DNA from: an uncultured Bacilli bacterium
GTDB taxonomy: Bacteria > Bacillota_I > Bacilli_A > RF39 > UBA660
NCBI GenBank assembly: GCA_947629935.1
Contig: CANRFQ010000008.1
Location: forward strand, 1-54,325
Reading direction: 5' to 3'
DNA: 54,325 nucleotides
In this document: piece by piece, positions 43,117-52,790 of the stretch
Position numbering within the stretch: the first letter of the stretch is position 1
How the letters are laid out: the number at the start of each line of letters is the position of its first letter
The notes under the pieces: generated by a model
What the model was told of the DNA's origin: nothing
Database searches by the model: none
Seen by the model: only the letters and a program-made list of their open reading frames with translations
Position numbers and translations under genes: made by a program

Positions 43117-43736
43117 TGATATATCCAGCAGATTTAAGTGAAGCCATTGAAAATTTTAAAAAGATACCTGGTATCGGGGAAAAAAGTGCCGAAAGACAAG
43201 TTTTAGCAATATTAAAGCTACCAGAAGAGGATGTAATAAATTTTGCCAATAGTTTATTAGCTATAAAGAAAAATTTACATCCCTGTCAGATATGTGGGCA
43301 CTTAGCTACTAATGATATTTGTGATATATGTGCTGATTCCGAAAGAGATAAAAAAGTAATTTGCATATTAGAGGATTTTAAAAGTGTCTTTGCTTTTGAA
43401 AAATCGGGAAATTATAATGGCACATATCATGTGTTAAATGGGTTAATTTCTCCTATCGATGGAATTGGACCTGAAGACATCAACATTGCCAGTTTAATTA
43501 AGCGAGTTGATGATTTAGGAGAATGTGAAATTATAGTGGCTTTGAAAGCTAGTGTTGAAGGAGAAGCAACAACAATGTTTATTCAAAAATTATTAAAAGA
43601 TAAACAAATTAAGATTTCTCGTTTACCGTATGGTATTCCAATGGGAGCGGAAATTGACTATTTAGACCCTTTATCATTAGATAAAGCTCTAAAAGATCGC
43701 AAAGTTATATCAGAAAATTTATTTCCTGGGAAATAA
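43116..43736 (+). CDS. recR: Recombination protein RecR
   Basis: 206 residues: helix-hairpin-helix (FKKIPGIGEKSAERQV), C4 zinc finger (CQICGHL, CDIC), TOPRIM (VICILEDFKSV) and the Walker-B-like GIPMGAEIDYLD. Works with RecF/RecO to load RecA at gaps. The last codons and stop overlap a candidate Noc site. Confidence 0.96.
   Translation: MIYPADLSEAIENFKKIPGIGEKSAERQVLAILKLPEEDVINFANSLLAIKKNLHPCQICGHLATNDICDICADSERDKKVICILEDFKSVFAFEKSGNYNGTYHVLNGLISPIDGIGPEDINIASLIKRVDDLGECEIIVALKASVEGEATTMFIQKLLKDKQIKISRLPYGIPMGAEIDYLDPLSLDKALKDRKVISENLFPGK
43720..43735. promoter_or_regulatory. Candidate Noc-binding site 2
   Basis: Exact copy of TATTTCCTGGGAAATA, overlapping the end of recR (Phe-Pro-Gly-Lys-stop). 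The copy in dnaX encodes Tyr-Phe-Leu-Gly-Asn, so protein similarity does not explain the match. Confidence 0.65.
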
Positions 43737-43784
43737 AGTAATAAAATAAAACTTTTAATCATAATTTTTAACAGGGAGAAAATT

Positions 43785-43973
43785 ATGATTAAAAAAATAG
43801 TAACTATAATTAGAAAAATTTGTACATCAATATTAGTAATTTATGGATTAAATTTAGTTTTGTCGGCTGCAAACATTTTTATTCCTATTAACTTAATCAA
43901 TGTTGGAGTTGTTTCTACTTTAGGTTTTCCAGGTTTATTTTCTTTGATTCTAATGTTCTTTATTACAAAGTAG
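43785..43973 (+). CDS. bofA: BofA-like pro-sigma-K processing inhibitor
   Basis: 62 residues, two hydrophobic segments, with the BofA-type core IFIPINLINVGVVSTLGFPGLF. BofA restrains the SpoIVFB protease in the outer forespore membrane. Position after recR is as in Bacillus. At 62 residues it is shorter than the usual 80-90 residues, lacking most of the first helix. AGGGAG ribosome site. Confidence 0.8.
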   Translation: MIKKIVTIIRKICTSILVIYGLNLVLSAANIFIPINLINVGVVSTLGFPGLFSLILMFFITK

Positions 43974-43984
43974 AGGTAATGGTT

Positions 43985-44836
43985 GTGATAATTAGTAAAA
44001 AAATTAATGACTTAGTAAAAAAATATCATGAGAATAAGCTTTCCCATGCTTTTTTGCTTGTAACAAATGATATAAATAAATGTAATAAAGATATTATGGA
44101 ACTGATTAAAGAAATAAGTTGTCCCAATAAATATCAAGATGCTTGTCAAGATTGTAACTTATGTTATCAAATTGAAAATGATGTAATTCCTAATATAAAA
44201 AAAATATATCCAGACGGGCAACAAATTAAAAAGTCTCAAATATTAGAGTTAAAAGAACAATTTAAAACAAAGCCTTTATACGTTGCCAACAATATATATA
44301 TTATAAATAACGCGGAGAAGTTAAATAGTGCTGCTGCTAATACCATGTTGAAATTTTTAGAAGAGCCAGAAAACAGTATTTTAGGATTTTTTGTCACAAC
44401 TAATAAAGAGGCAATGTTAGAAACAATCAAAAGCCGTTGTCAAATAATTTATAATCCTTATGATAATGAAAATATAACCGAAATTTTAAATCTTACTGAT
44501 CAGCAGTTAGAAGAGTTTACAGAAATCGCTAAAGAGTATTTGCCTAAATTAATTAATAAAACGGAAGATGGTATTTATCTAAATAAAAAATATATATTAA
44601 GTGTCTTTACGGAAAGAGAACAAATTATTAAATTTTATAACTATTTATATTGGCAGATAAGCGAAAAAATAAATAGTCCTCAAAAGCAACGTGAGTTAGA
44701 TTTTTGGAAAAATATTGCCTTTGCAAAGCTATTAAAAATCCAGAAAGCTCTTTTTAATGTCTTGGAAAGTAGCTTATTTAATGTTAATATAGAATTATTA
44801 CTTGATAACTTTGCTTTAGAAATGGAGAAGTTATGA
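43985..44836 (+). CDS. holB: DNA polymerase III delta-prime subunit
   Basis: 283 residues. Clamp-loader wedge subunit: AAA+ fold without a working Walker A (HAFLLVTNDINKCNK), zinc Cys cluster (CQDCNLC), NIYIINNAEKLNSAAANTML and FLEEP motifs, SRCQ. A GTG at 43985 lies eight bases after GAGG; the ATG two codons upstream is only two bases from it, so GTG is preferred. Confidence 0.9.
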   Translation: MIISKKINDLVKKYHENKLSHAFLLVTNDINKCNKDIMELIKEISCPNKYQDACQDCNLCYQIENDVIPNIKKIYPDGQQIKKSQILELKEQFKTKPLYVANNIYIINNAEKLNSAAANTMLKFLEEPENSILGFFVTTNKEAMLETIKSRCQIIYNPYDNENITEILNLTDQQLEEFTEIAKEYLPKLINKTEDGIYLNKKYILSVFTEREQIIKFYNYLYWQISEKINSPQKQRELDFWKNIAFAKLLKIQKALFNVLESSLFNVNIELLLDNFALEMEKL

Positions 44837-45621
44837 TGCAAACATATGGCGTGACTTTCAAAGAAAAGGGAAAGATTTATTATTTTAACTATGATGAGGA
44901 TGATTTAGAACCAAAACAAGAAGTTATAGTAGAAACTGAGAATGGGGAACAATTTGGTTGGATTGAAGAAAAAATTCAAGAAGATTTAAATTTAATGAAT
45001 ATAAAAGATATTATAAGAAAAGCCACCGAAAATGATAAAAAAAGAAACAAAAAAAATCAAGCAGATGCTGCAAAGGCATTGAGTGACGCGAAAAGAATTG
45101 CCAATGATCTAGCTTTAAACATGAATTTTATAGATGCGTCTTTTAATTTTGAGAGGAAACAATTATTATTTCATTTTACGGCGGATGAAAGAATTGATTT
45201 TCGGCAATTAGCCAAGTCATTAGCAAACATTTACAAAACTCGTATTGAACTTCGTCAGGTAGGAATTAGAGACAAGGCAAAGGCTATTGGAGGAATTGGT
45301 CAATGTGGGCGTTGCTTATGTTGTAAAAACTTTTTAGATCATGTCGGCAATATTTCTATTAACATGGTTAAAAACCAAAATATAGCTATTAATCCTTCTA
45401 AGATAAATGGACAGTGTGGTAGATTGCTTTGCTGTCTAACTTATGAAGATGAAGAGTATACTAGATGTCAAAAAGGCATGCCTCAAGTAGGCGATATTGT
45501 CAAAACTGACTATGGAGAAGGTAAAGTTACTAGTGTCGATATATTAAATAGGATGTATAAAGTTGACATCAATGGAACGCGTTATGAAATAAAGGTGAAT
45601 TGTGAAAACTGTCCAAAATGA
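44833..45621 (+). CDS. ricT: RicT (YaaT) PSP1-domain protein
   Basis: 262 residues with the PSP1 domain and the cysteine pairs CGRCLCC and CGRLLCC that hold an Fe-S cluster in the RicA-RicF-RicT complex. That complex helps RNase Y process mRNA and affects Spo0A phosphorylation, competence and biofilms in Bacillus. ATG at 44833 or 44836; both fit the GGAG. Overlaps holB by four bases. Confidence 0.93.
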   Translation: MMQTYGVTFKEKGKIYYFNYDEDDLEPKQEVIVETENGEQFGWIEEKIQEDLNLMNIKDIIRKATENDKKRNKKNQADAAKALSDAKRIANDLALNMNFIDASFNFERKQLLFHFTADERIDFRQLAKSLANIYKTRIELRQVGIRDKAKAIGGIGQCGRCLCCKNFLDHVGNISINMVKNQNIAINPSKINGQCGRLLCCLTYEDEEYTRCQKGMPQVGDIVKTDYGEGKVTSVDILNRMYKVDINGTRYEIKVNCENCPK

Positions 45622-46303
45622 TTTATACGATTATGGAATGAAAATATTTCAATTAGAAGAAGGCTTCAAATTTTCTTTAGATTCCTTACTATTAGCAGAA
45701 TTTATTAAACCTCATAATGACAAGCAGAAAATTTTGGATTTATGTACAGGAAATGCTGCTGTTCCTTTAGTTTTAACAACTAAATATATTAATAAAATCA
45801 CCGGAATAGAATTACAAAAAGAAATATATAATTTAGCTTTAAAATCTGTAATTTGTAATCATAAAGAAGATCAAATTATGCTTATAAATGATAACGTTAA
45901 AAATTTATTAAATTATCTTGATTATGAAAGTATTGATATTATTTCTTGCAATCCGCCTTATTTTAAACATCAATCTTCTTCAATCATTAATGAAGAAAAA
46001 ATAAAAGCAATAGCTCGTCACGAAATTACTATTACATTAGCAGAATTAATTACGATTAGTGGTAAACTACTAAAGAATAATGGCGATTTTTATTTAATTC
46101 ATCGAGCTGAAAGATTAGAAGAAATAATAAATATTTTAAGTTCTCAACATCTAATTATAAAAGAAGTAGTGCCTATTTATACATCTAATAACAAAAATGC
46201 CAGCTTAATTTTAGTACACTGTATTAAAAATGCAAAAAAAGGTTTAAAAATTTTACCAGCAATATATACAAATAAACTTAAAACTTTTAAAAATTTATTT
46301 TAA
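45602..46303 (+). CDS. trmN6: TrmN6-like tRNA1(Val) adenine-37 N6-methyltransferase
   Basis: 233 residues, Rossmann methyltransferase with ILDLCTGNAAVPLVL (SAM loop) and CNPPYF (catalytic N6-adenine motif). Homologue of YabB. The start is GTG (45602) after AAGGTGA, overlapping ricT by 20 bases. Confidence 0.88.
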   Translation: MKTVQNDLYDYGMKIFQLEEGFKFSLDSLLLAEFIKPHNDKQKILDLCTGNAAVPLVLTTKYINKITGIELQKEIYNLALKSVICNHKEDQIMLINDNVKNLLNYLDYESIDIISCNPPYFKHQSSSIINEEKIKAIARHEITITLAELITISGKLLKNNGDFYLIHRAERLEEIINILSSQHLIIKEVVPIYTSNNKNASLILVHCIKNAKKGLKILPAIYTNKLKTFKNLF

Positions 46304-46349
46304 ACTAAATAATTGTGTGATAGAATAGAGCCAATTGGGAGGGTTGTAG

Positions 46350-46745
46350 ATGCTAAATTCCAAAGTAGAAATTGATGAAAACTGTATGATATCCTTAGCT
46401 TTACTATATAACTATATTGCTAATGACAAGCTGTATTTACATGCTAATGATGTAAGTGATTTTATTAATTATATGAACAACTTATTAACATATTATAAAA
46501 CCAACTATATTATTAAAAAAATAAAAGCCAATAATGAAAATTTTGGTTTTTCTGTTATTGATGATGGTACAATGAAATGTTATTTGCTAGAGAGCTTAGA
46601 AAAAGTAAGAGAAGTTTATAAGTCTGTTATACCAACTGAGATAGTAGCTGCTTCTTTAAAAGGATTTCAGGAAAATAAAGATTTAGAAAATCCCCTTTTG
46701 ACTATAAATGTAGATGGTAATAAATTAATCTTAGAAAAAATATAA
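46350..46745 (+). CDS. Hypothetical protein
   Basis: 131 residues, soluble, mixed alpha/beta, with a GGGAGGG ribosome site. Not recognised. Hydrophobic helix NCMISLALLYNYIAN near the start, a DGTMKCYLLESLEKVREVY middle and a beta-rich end (PLLTINVDGNKLILEKI). It lies 16 bases before rsmI in a conserved operon where Bacillus has yazA and abrB neighbours; neither is similar. Confidence 0.75.
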   Translation: MLNSKVEIDENCMISLALLYNYIANDKLYLHANDVSDFINYMNNLLTYYKTNYIIKKIKANNENFGFSVIDDGTMKCYLLESLEKVREVYKSVIPTEIVAASLKGFQENKDLENPLLTINVDGNKLILEKI

Positions 46746-46761
46746 ATAGGAGTGAAGACTT

Positions 46762-47604
46762 ATGAAAAAAAGAAGTTATACTCAAGAAGAAAATTTATAT
46801 TTAATTCCTACACCGATTGGCAATTTAGATGATATTACGATTAGAAGTTTGAATTTACTGAAAGAAGTAGATATACTTTTATGTGAAGATACCAGAGTTA
46901 CAGGCAGTCTTTTAAAAAAATACAACATTAAAACTAAGTTATTAAGTTGTCATGAATATAATGAAGATGAAGTAAAATTCAAAGTAGTTCAGTATCTTCA
47001 GGAAGGTAAAAAAATTGGTTTGGTGACTGATCAAGGCAGCCCTATTATTAGTGATCCAGGCTTTAAAGTAGTGGAAGAAGTAATTAAAAATGATTTAGCA
47101 GTAGTAGCTTTACCAGGAGCAACCGCTTTTGTCCCCGCTTTAATCGCCTCAGGGATTTCACCGTCAAAATTTTTGTTTTATGGTTTCTTAAATGCAAAAT
47201 CAAGTAAACAGTGTCAAGAATTAAATAGTTTAAAATATTTTCCCTACACATTAATTTTTTATGAATCGCCTCATAGAATTAAAACTACCTTGCAAAATAT
47301 TTACAAGGTTTTAGGTAATCGTCAAATTGCTTTAGTTAGAGAATTATCAAAAATTCATGAAGAATTTTATCGAGGACCGATAAAAGATATTATCGAAGAA
47401 GTTGAAGATCTCAAAGGCGAAATAGTTTTAATAGTTGAGGGAAATCAAGAAAAGATAGACTATCAAAATATTGATATAATAGAACACATAAAATTATATT
47501 TAGACGATGGAATAGATGAAAAAGAAGCTATTAAAAAGGTGGCAAAAGAAAGAAATGTAGCTAAATCAATAATTTATAAAGAATATCATCAATACAAAAA
47601 ATAA
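46762..47604 (+). CDS. rsmI: 16S rRNA 2'-O-methyltransferase RsmI
   Basis: 280 residues. Tetrapyrrole-methylase fold: LYLIPTPIGNLDDIT start, SDPG, LPGATAFVPALIASG, and FYESPHRI. Methylates C1402 of 16S rRNA. TAGGAG ribosome site. Confidence 0.95.
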   Translation: MKKRSYTQEENLYLIPTPIGNLDDITIRSLNLLKEVDILLCEDTRVTGSLLKKYNIKTKLLSCHEYNEDEVKFKVVQYLQEGKKIGLVTDQGSPIISDPGFKVVEEVIKNDLAVVALPGATAFVPALIASGISPSKFLFYGFLNAKSSKQCQELNSLKYFPYTLIFYESPHRIKTTLQNIYKVLGNRQIALVRELSKIHEEFYRGPIKDIIEEVEDLKGEIVLIVEGNQEKIDYQNIDIIEHIKLYLDDGIDEKEAIKKVAKERNVAKSIIYKEYHQYKK

Positions 47605-47628
47605 AGGTTGAAAGAAAAGGTGAGAATT

Positions 47629-48189
47629 ATGAAATTAATTGTCGGTCTAGGTAATCCAGGACAAGAATATGAAAATACCAGACATAATATTGGATTCATG
47701 GTTTTAGATACATATTTAGGCAAAGTAAAATGGAAGAGTAAAAATAATGCGTTTTATTATGAAACCAATATAAATGGGGAAAAATATCTTTTCTTAAAAC
47801 CTTTAACTTTTATGAACTTATCAGGAAAAGCTGTTAAAAGTTATATAGATTACTATAACATTGATATTGCCGATATTTTGATAATTCATGATGACCTAGA
47901 TTTACCGGTGGGAACAATTAGGTTAAAACAAGATAGTAGTGCAGGGGGTCATAATGGTATAAAATCTATCATTAGTCATTTAGGTACGCAAAACTTTAAA
48001 AGATTAAAAATTGGCATTTCCAATAATAAAAATTTAGATACTAAGGATTATGTTTTAGGAAAATTTTCCAAAAATGAAATAGATAGTTTAAATAAAATCT
48101 TAGAAGATACACATAATATAATTGAAGATTTTGCTCAAATGTCTTTTATTGATTTAATGAGTAAATATAATAAACGAGGCAATATATGA
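47629..48189 (+). CDS. pth: Peptidyl-tRNA hydrolase
   Basis: 186 residues. MKLIVGLGNPGQEYENTRHN (catalytic His), FMNLSGKAV, HDDLDLPVG (catalytic Asp) and GGHNGIKSI motifs are all present. ATG at 47629 with AAGGTGAG. Its TGA stop overlaps the mfd start (ATGA). Confidence 0.97.
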   Translation: MKLIVGLGNPGQEYENTRHNIGFMVLDTYLGKVKWKSKNNAFYYETNINGEKYLFLKPLTFMNLSGKAVKSYIDYYNIDIADILIIHDDLDLPVGTIRLKQDSSAGGHNGIKSIISHLGTQNFKRLKIGISNNKNLDTKDYVLGKFSKNEIDSLNKILEDTHNIIEDFAQMSFIDLMSKYNKRGNI

Positions 48190-51100
48190 ACTTTCTAGGA
48201 AACATTATAAACTTAGAAGATAATATAAATATAACGGGTTTAACTTTTGAGTTAAATGTTTTTTACGTGTTAGCAAAGTTTTCCAAAAGCCAAGAAAATA
48301 TTTTAGTAGTGACTAATAGTTTATATGAAGCTAATCAGTTTTATAGTAGTCTTTCCACTTATACGGAAGATGTTTTTCTTTTTCCTATGGACGATTTTTT
48401 AACTTCAGTGGCATTAGCAATATCACCCGATTTAAAAGTTAAAAGATTGGAAACTTTAGAAAAAATTACGTCTGGGAATAAAAAAATTGTAATTACAAAC
48501 TTAATGGGTTATTTAAAATTTTTACCAAATCAGGATGAGACAAAAAAGTATCTTTCCAAAATTAAAGTTGGAGATAAAATAAAAAGGGAAGAAATTATTT
48601 CAACTTTAGCCGACTTAGGATACAAAAAAGATTCTCTCGTTACAACAACAGGGGAGTATGCAGTAAGAGGCTATATTATTGATGTATTTTTGTTAGAAGA
48701 AGAACATCCCTTGCGAATCGAAATGTTTGGTGATGAGATAGAATCAATCCGCTATTTTAATGAAGAAACGCAAATTTCCATTGCTAAAAAAACAGAAATT
48801 AATTTAAGACCTTTTGCCGAAATAAAAACCAAGAGTAACTCTTCTTTATATAACTACTTAAAAAGCCCTTTAGTTATCTTTTATAATATGGATCAAATTA
48901 AAGCAGGCTATGAAAAATTAGAAAAAGATATGTTTGAATATAAACTGTCTACCAATGTTGAATCTAATTACAAATACATGTATGAATTAAACGAAATTAA
49001 CCCTGAACAAATAAACTATATAAGCACTTTTAATAATAAGATAGCAAAAATAAAAACTTATAACTATGAAACGCAAGATATAACTAATTTTAATAGTGAC
49101 TTTGCCAAATTAAAAGATTTTGTTTTGGGAATGAAAAGCCAAAATAAAAAGGTCATTTTCTTTTTAAGCCGTAAAGAACAAATTTGGAAAATTAATGAAT
49201 TATTAGAAGAAAATATAAAAACAATCCAAAATATGGCTGAAGCAAAACCAGGAACTATTAGTGTCATTAAGAAAAAAATAAATAAAGGATTTAGAATAGT
49301 TGATTATATTGTCATTAGTGAATTTGATATTGAGAATATTTCCCGCAGAAAGATAAATTATAAAAATACTTATAAACTAGGAAGTAAAATAAATAGTTTT
49401 AATGATATAAAAAAAGGGGATTATGTTGTGCATGCTGCCCATGGCATAGGAATTTATAATGGCGTAGTAACTTTAAATAAAAACGGTATTCAAAAAGATT
49501 ATTTGCAAATAAATTATAAAGATAATGATAAAATTTATATTCCTGTGGAAAAAATAAATACGATATATAAATATGCTAATAAAGAAGATGCTCATCCTAA
49601 AATAAATAAATTAAATTCGGTGGCATGGCAAAAAACAAAGCAAACCTTAAAAAGGAAAGTAAAAGATATTTCGGCAGAATTAATGCGCTTATATGCAGAA
49701 AGAAAAAAAATAAAAAAAGATAAGTATTATGATTTTCCTGAAGAAAGTATATTTGCTTCGGAGTTTACCTATGAAGAAACAAAGGATCAATTAAAAGCTA
49801 TTCATAATGTCAACGATGATTTGCGCAGTGAAAATCCTATGGATCGGCTTTTATGTGGAGATGTTGGTTATGGAAAAACCGAAGTAGCTTTGCGCGGAAT
49901 GTTTAAGACAATTCTAAATGGATATCAAGTTCTGTATTTATGTCCAACAACAATTTTATCAAAGCAACAATATAATACGGCTTTAGAAAGATTTAAAAAT
50001 TTTGGAGTAAATATTGGGTTATTAAATCGTTTTACACCTAAAAAAGAACAAACAAGAATACTAAATGCTTTGCATGATGGTACTATTGATTTAGTTTTTG
50101 GAACACATAGATTATTAAGTGATGATGTAGTTTGTAAAAAATTAGGTTTATTAGTAGTTGATGAAGAACAACGCTTTGGTGTTACTCATAAGGAGAAGAT
50201 TAAAACTTTAAAAAAAGATGTAAATGTCCTAACTTTATCGGCAACTCCGATTCCTAGGACTTTAAAATTAGCTTTGTCAGGTCTTCGCGATTTATCAATT
50301 ATCGATACGCCGCCAGTTAATCGTTATCCCATTCAAACTTATGTAGTAGCCGAAGAAGATGTTTTGATTCAGGATGCTATTTATAAAGAACTATCACGGG
50401 GCGGCCAAGTATTTATGCTCTATAATCGTGTGGAAAATATTGAAAGTCGAGTAGATAAAATTAAACAACTAGTCCCCGAAGCGCGAATAAATTATGCCCA
50501 TGGCCAAATGAAAAAAGAACAATTGGAAGATATAATGGATAGCTTTATCAATTATGAATTCGATGTATTAGTTTGTACGACAATTATTGAAACGGGTATT
50601 GATATCCCTAATGCTAATACTTTGATTATTATTGATGCTGACCGTTTTGGCTTAGCCCAACTTTATCAAATAAGAGGTCGTGTAGGGCGAAGTGATAAAA
50701 TTGCCTATGCTTATTTCATGTATAATAAAGGTAAAGTTTTAAATGATGATGCGGTGAAAAGATTGCAAGCTATTAAAGAATTTACTGAATTAGGTAGTGG
50801 TTATAAAATAGCCATGCGCGATTTAGCAATTCGAGGAGCTGGTGATATTTTAGGTAGTGAACAGGCTGGTTTTGTCGACACGGTAGGAATAGATTTATTT
50901 ATGAAAATGATTGAAGAAGAAATTGCTAGCTTAAACGGAGAGGCAAAACCAGAAGAACTAGAAAGTGCAAAGGCTTTAATTGAAGTAGATACCCATATTA
51001 GTGATCACTATGTATCTGATGAAGAAATTAAAATTGAAATTCATAAAAAAATTAACGAAATTGATAGTCTAAGTAAATTAAAAGAAGTAAAAACTGAACT

Positions 51101-51422
51101 AGAAGATCGCTTTGGAAAAATACCGGAGACTCTGGAAATATACATGTATGAAGAGTGGTTTGAAAAATTAGCTTTAAGCTTAAAAGTCGTTAAAGTTATG
51201 CAAAATGCTAAAGAGATAGAAATTGAAATTCCTGAAGACGTTTCCAACAAATTAGCTGGGGATAAATTATTTTTAACTGTTTATAATATTAATCCCAAAT
51301 TTTCGTTAAGATATGTGGCTAAAAAAATCTATGTAAAATTACCTATTAAGGGACTGGAAAAGCACTTTATTTATTATTTAATCAATTTACTAGAATACAT
51401 TTGTAATGAAGTTAATGTGTAA
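48186..51422 (+). CDS. mfd: Transcription-repair coupling factor Mfd
   Basis: 1078 residues. UvrB-like N-terminal domains, the CarD-like RNA-polymerase-interacting domain (KKGDYVVHAAHGIGIYNGV, about 410), helicase motor with GDVGYGKTEVALR, VVDEEQRFGVTHKEK, TATPIPRTL and GRVGRSDKIAYAY, and a C-terminal TRCF domain. Removes stalled polymerase and recruits UvrA. Slightly shorter than the usual 1150-1180. Confidence 0.97.
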   Translation: MNFLGNIINLEDNINITGLTFELNVFYVLAKFSKSQENILVVTNSLYEANQFYSSLSTYTEDVFLFPMDDFLTSVALAISPDLKVKRLETLEKITSGNKKIVITNLMGYLKFLPNQDETKKYLSKIKVGDKIKREEIISTLADLGYKKDSLVTTTGEYAVRGYIIDVFLLEEEHPLRIEMFGDEIESIRYFNEETQISIAKKTEINLRPFAEIKTKSNSSLYNYLKSPLVIFYNMDQIKAGYEKLEKDMFEYKLSTNVESNYKYMYELNEINPEQINYISTFNNKIAKIKTYNYETQDITNFNSDFAKLKDFVLGMKSQNKKVIFFLSRKEQIWKINELLEENIKTIQNMAEAKPGTISVIKKKINKGFRIVDYIVISEFDIENISRRKINYKNTYKLGSKINSFNDIKKGDYVVHAAHGIGIYNGVVTLNKNGIQKDYLQINYKDNDKIYIPVEKINTIYKYANKEDAHPKINKLNSVAWQKTKQTLKRKVKDISAELMRLYAERKKIKKDKYYDFPEESIFASEFTYEETKDQLKAIHNVNDDLRSENPMDRLLCGDVGYGKTEVALRGMFKTILNGYQVLYLCPTTILSKQQYNTALERFKNFGVNIGLLNRFTPKKEQTRILNALHDGTIDLVFGTHRLLSDDVVCKKLGLLVVDEEQRFGVTHKEKIKTLKKDVNVLTLSATPIPRTLKLALSGLRDLSIIDTPPVNRYPIQTYVVAEEDVLIQDAIYKELSRGGQVFMLYNRVENIESRVDKIKQLVPEARINYAHGQMKKEQLEDIMDSFINYEFDVLVCTTIIETGIDIPNANTLIIIDADRFGLAQLYQIRGRVGRSDKIAYAYFMYNKGKVLNDDAVKRLQAIKEFTELGSGYKIAMRDLAIRGAGDILGSEQAGFVDTVGIDLFMKMIEEEIASLNGEAKPEELESAKALIEVDTHISDHYVSDEEIKIEIHKKINEIDSLSKLKEVKTELEDRFGKIPETLEIYMYEEWFEKLALSLKVVKVMQNAKEIEIEIPEDVSNKLAGDKLFLTVYNINPKFSLRYVAKKIYVKLPIKGLEKHFIYYLINLLEYICNEVNV

Positions 51423-51487
51423 GTTTGTAAGTGGTATTAAAAGAAAATTTTTGCTTATAACATAATCATAATTAGGGAGGAATTAAA

Positions 51488-52144
51488 ATGTTGGATAAAT
51501 ATAGTTTAAATAGAGAAGAAAATATTTTCTTGACTAAAAAAGAATTAGTGGCAAATATTTATAACAGTGCTAAATTGGAAGGTATTAATACAACTTATTT
51601 CGACATTAAAACACTTTTAGAGGGTGTAAATGTGCCAACTATGAAGTTAGATGAAATCAATTGTATTTTAAATTTACGAGATGCTTGGAATTTTATCTTA
51701 GAAACTATTGATAAAGAAATTAACCTAGAGTATATTTGTAAAGTTAATTCCTATGTTTCGAGAAATGAATCATTAGAATGGGGGAAACTTAGAACAGGCA
51801 AAGTAGGCATAAAAGGAGTAGATTATGTTCCTGAACTTCCCAAAGAGGCAAACGTAAAAAAAGATATATCTCATTATTTAGAAGAGACTCACAATACCAA
51901 AAAAGCTATTGATCTAATGCTTTATTTAATGAGAGAACAAATATTTTGGGATGGAAATAAAAGAACTAGCATGTTAATTGCAAATAAAATAATGATTGAA
52001 AATGGGTGTGGAATAATTAGTATTAACGAAGATAAGATCAATGAATTTAATAAATTATTAACGGATTTTTATAATACTAATGAAAAACAAGAAATAGAAA
52101 ACTTTATTTATAATAATTGTATATATGGTATAGATAAAGAGTAA
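51488..52144 (+). CDS. Fic-fold protein with altered catalytic motif
   Basis: 218 residues. N-terminal helix with the inhibitory motif SAKLEG (S/TxxxE[G/N]; about 27-32), then a Fic domain. The loop reads QIFWDGNKRTS (about 150-160), where the family has HxFxDGNxR: the catalytic His is Gln (CAA codon), while Asp, Gly, Asn and Arg remain. Active Fic proteins transfer AMP to target hydroxyls with that His as base, so this one is probably inactive or has another activity. Strong GGGAGGA ribosome site. Inserted between mfd and spoVT. Confidence 0.85.
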   Translation: MLDKYSLNREENIFLTKKELVANIYNSAKLEGINTTYFDIKTLLEGVNVPTMKLDEINCILNLRDAWNFILETIDKEINLEYICKVNSYVSRNESLEWGKLRTGKVGIKGVDYVPELPKEANVKKDISHYLEETHNTKKAIDLMLYLMREQIFWDGNKRTSMLIANKIMIENGCGIISINEDKINEFNKLLTDFYNTNEKQEIENFIYNNCIYGIDKE

Positions 52145-52226
52145 CGAAATTTTAGCAAAAGAATTAAATATTAGTATTATTTGTCGAATTTTCTCCACAA
52201 TATAAATAGAAGTGGAGGCTTTTGTT

Positions 52227-52763
52227 TTGAAATCAACAGGAGTAATAAGAAGAATTGATGAATTAGGACGTATTGTTATTCCCAAAGAAATCCGTCGTAA
52301 CTTAAAAATTAGAGATGGCGAGAATATGGAAATTTTTATAGATTTGGATGCAATTATATTAAAAAAATATTCTAAATTAGATGATATGCTATCGTTTAGC
52401 GATAAAATTAGTAAAATGATTAATGAGATTACAAGTTATAACATCGCCATTACCGATAGAGAGAAAATAATTGCTAGTTATGGAAAAGAAGACTTTCTTA
52501 ATTTGAAAGGCGAAGCAATAAGTGAAAAACTAATAGATTTAATAGATACTAGAAGCTCATTAAATGATCGAAATGAGAAAACTATTAAAATTACTCAAGA
52601 CACGATGTTAGAAAATTATTTTTTAATATTTCCTTTAATTAGTAGTGCTGATTGTATTGGCTTAGTTATCATTCATTCTGCAGAAGATTTTGGAGATAAA
52701 GCTCAATTGGTGGGTAAGATAGTTAATTTTTTGATTTGTGAACAAGTAGATATTGATTCTTAA
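52227..52763 (+). CDS. spoVT: Stage V sporulation regulator SpoVT
   Basis: 178 residues: AbrB-type swapped-hairpin DNA-binding domain (KSTGVIRRIDELGRIVIPKE, about 2-21) and a C-terminal GAF domain. In Bacillus SpoVT adjusts sigma-G genes in the forespore. The start is TTG (52227), eight bases after AGTGGAGG; an upstream in-frame GTG is inside that ribosome site. It follows mfd as in Bacillus, apart from the inserted Fic gene. Confidence 0.92.
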   Translation: MKSTGVIRRIDELGRIVIPKEIRRNLKIRDGENMEIFIDLDAIILKKYSKLDDMLSFSDKISKMINEITSYNIAITDREKIIASYGKEDFLNLKGEAISEKLIDLIDTRSSLNDRNEKTIKITQDTMLENYFLIFPLISSADCIGLVIIHSAEDFGDKAQLVGKIVNFLICEQVDIDS

Positions 52764-52790
52764 ATTTGCTAAAATAAATATGGTGATTTT

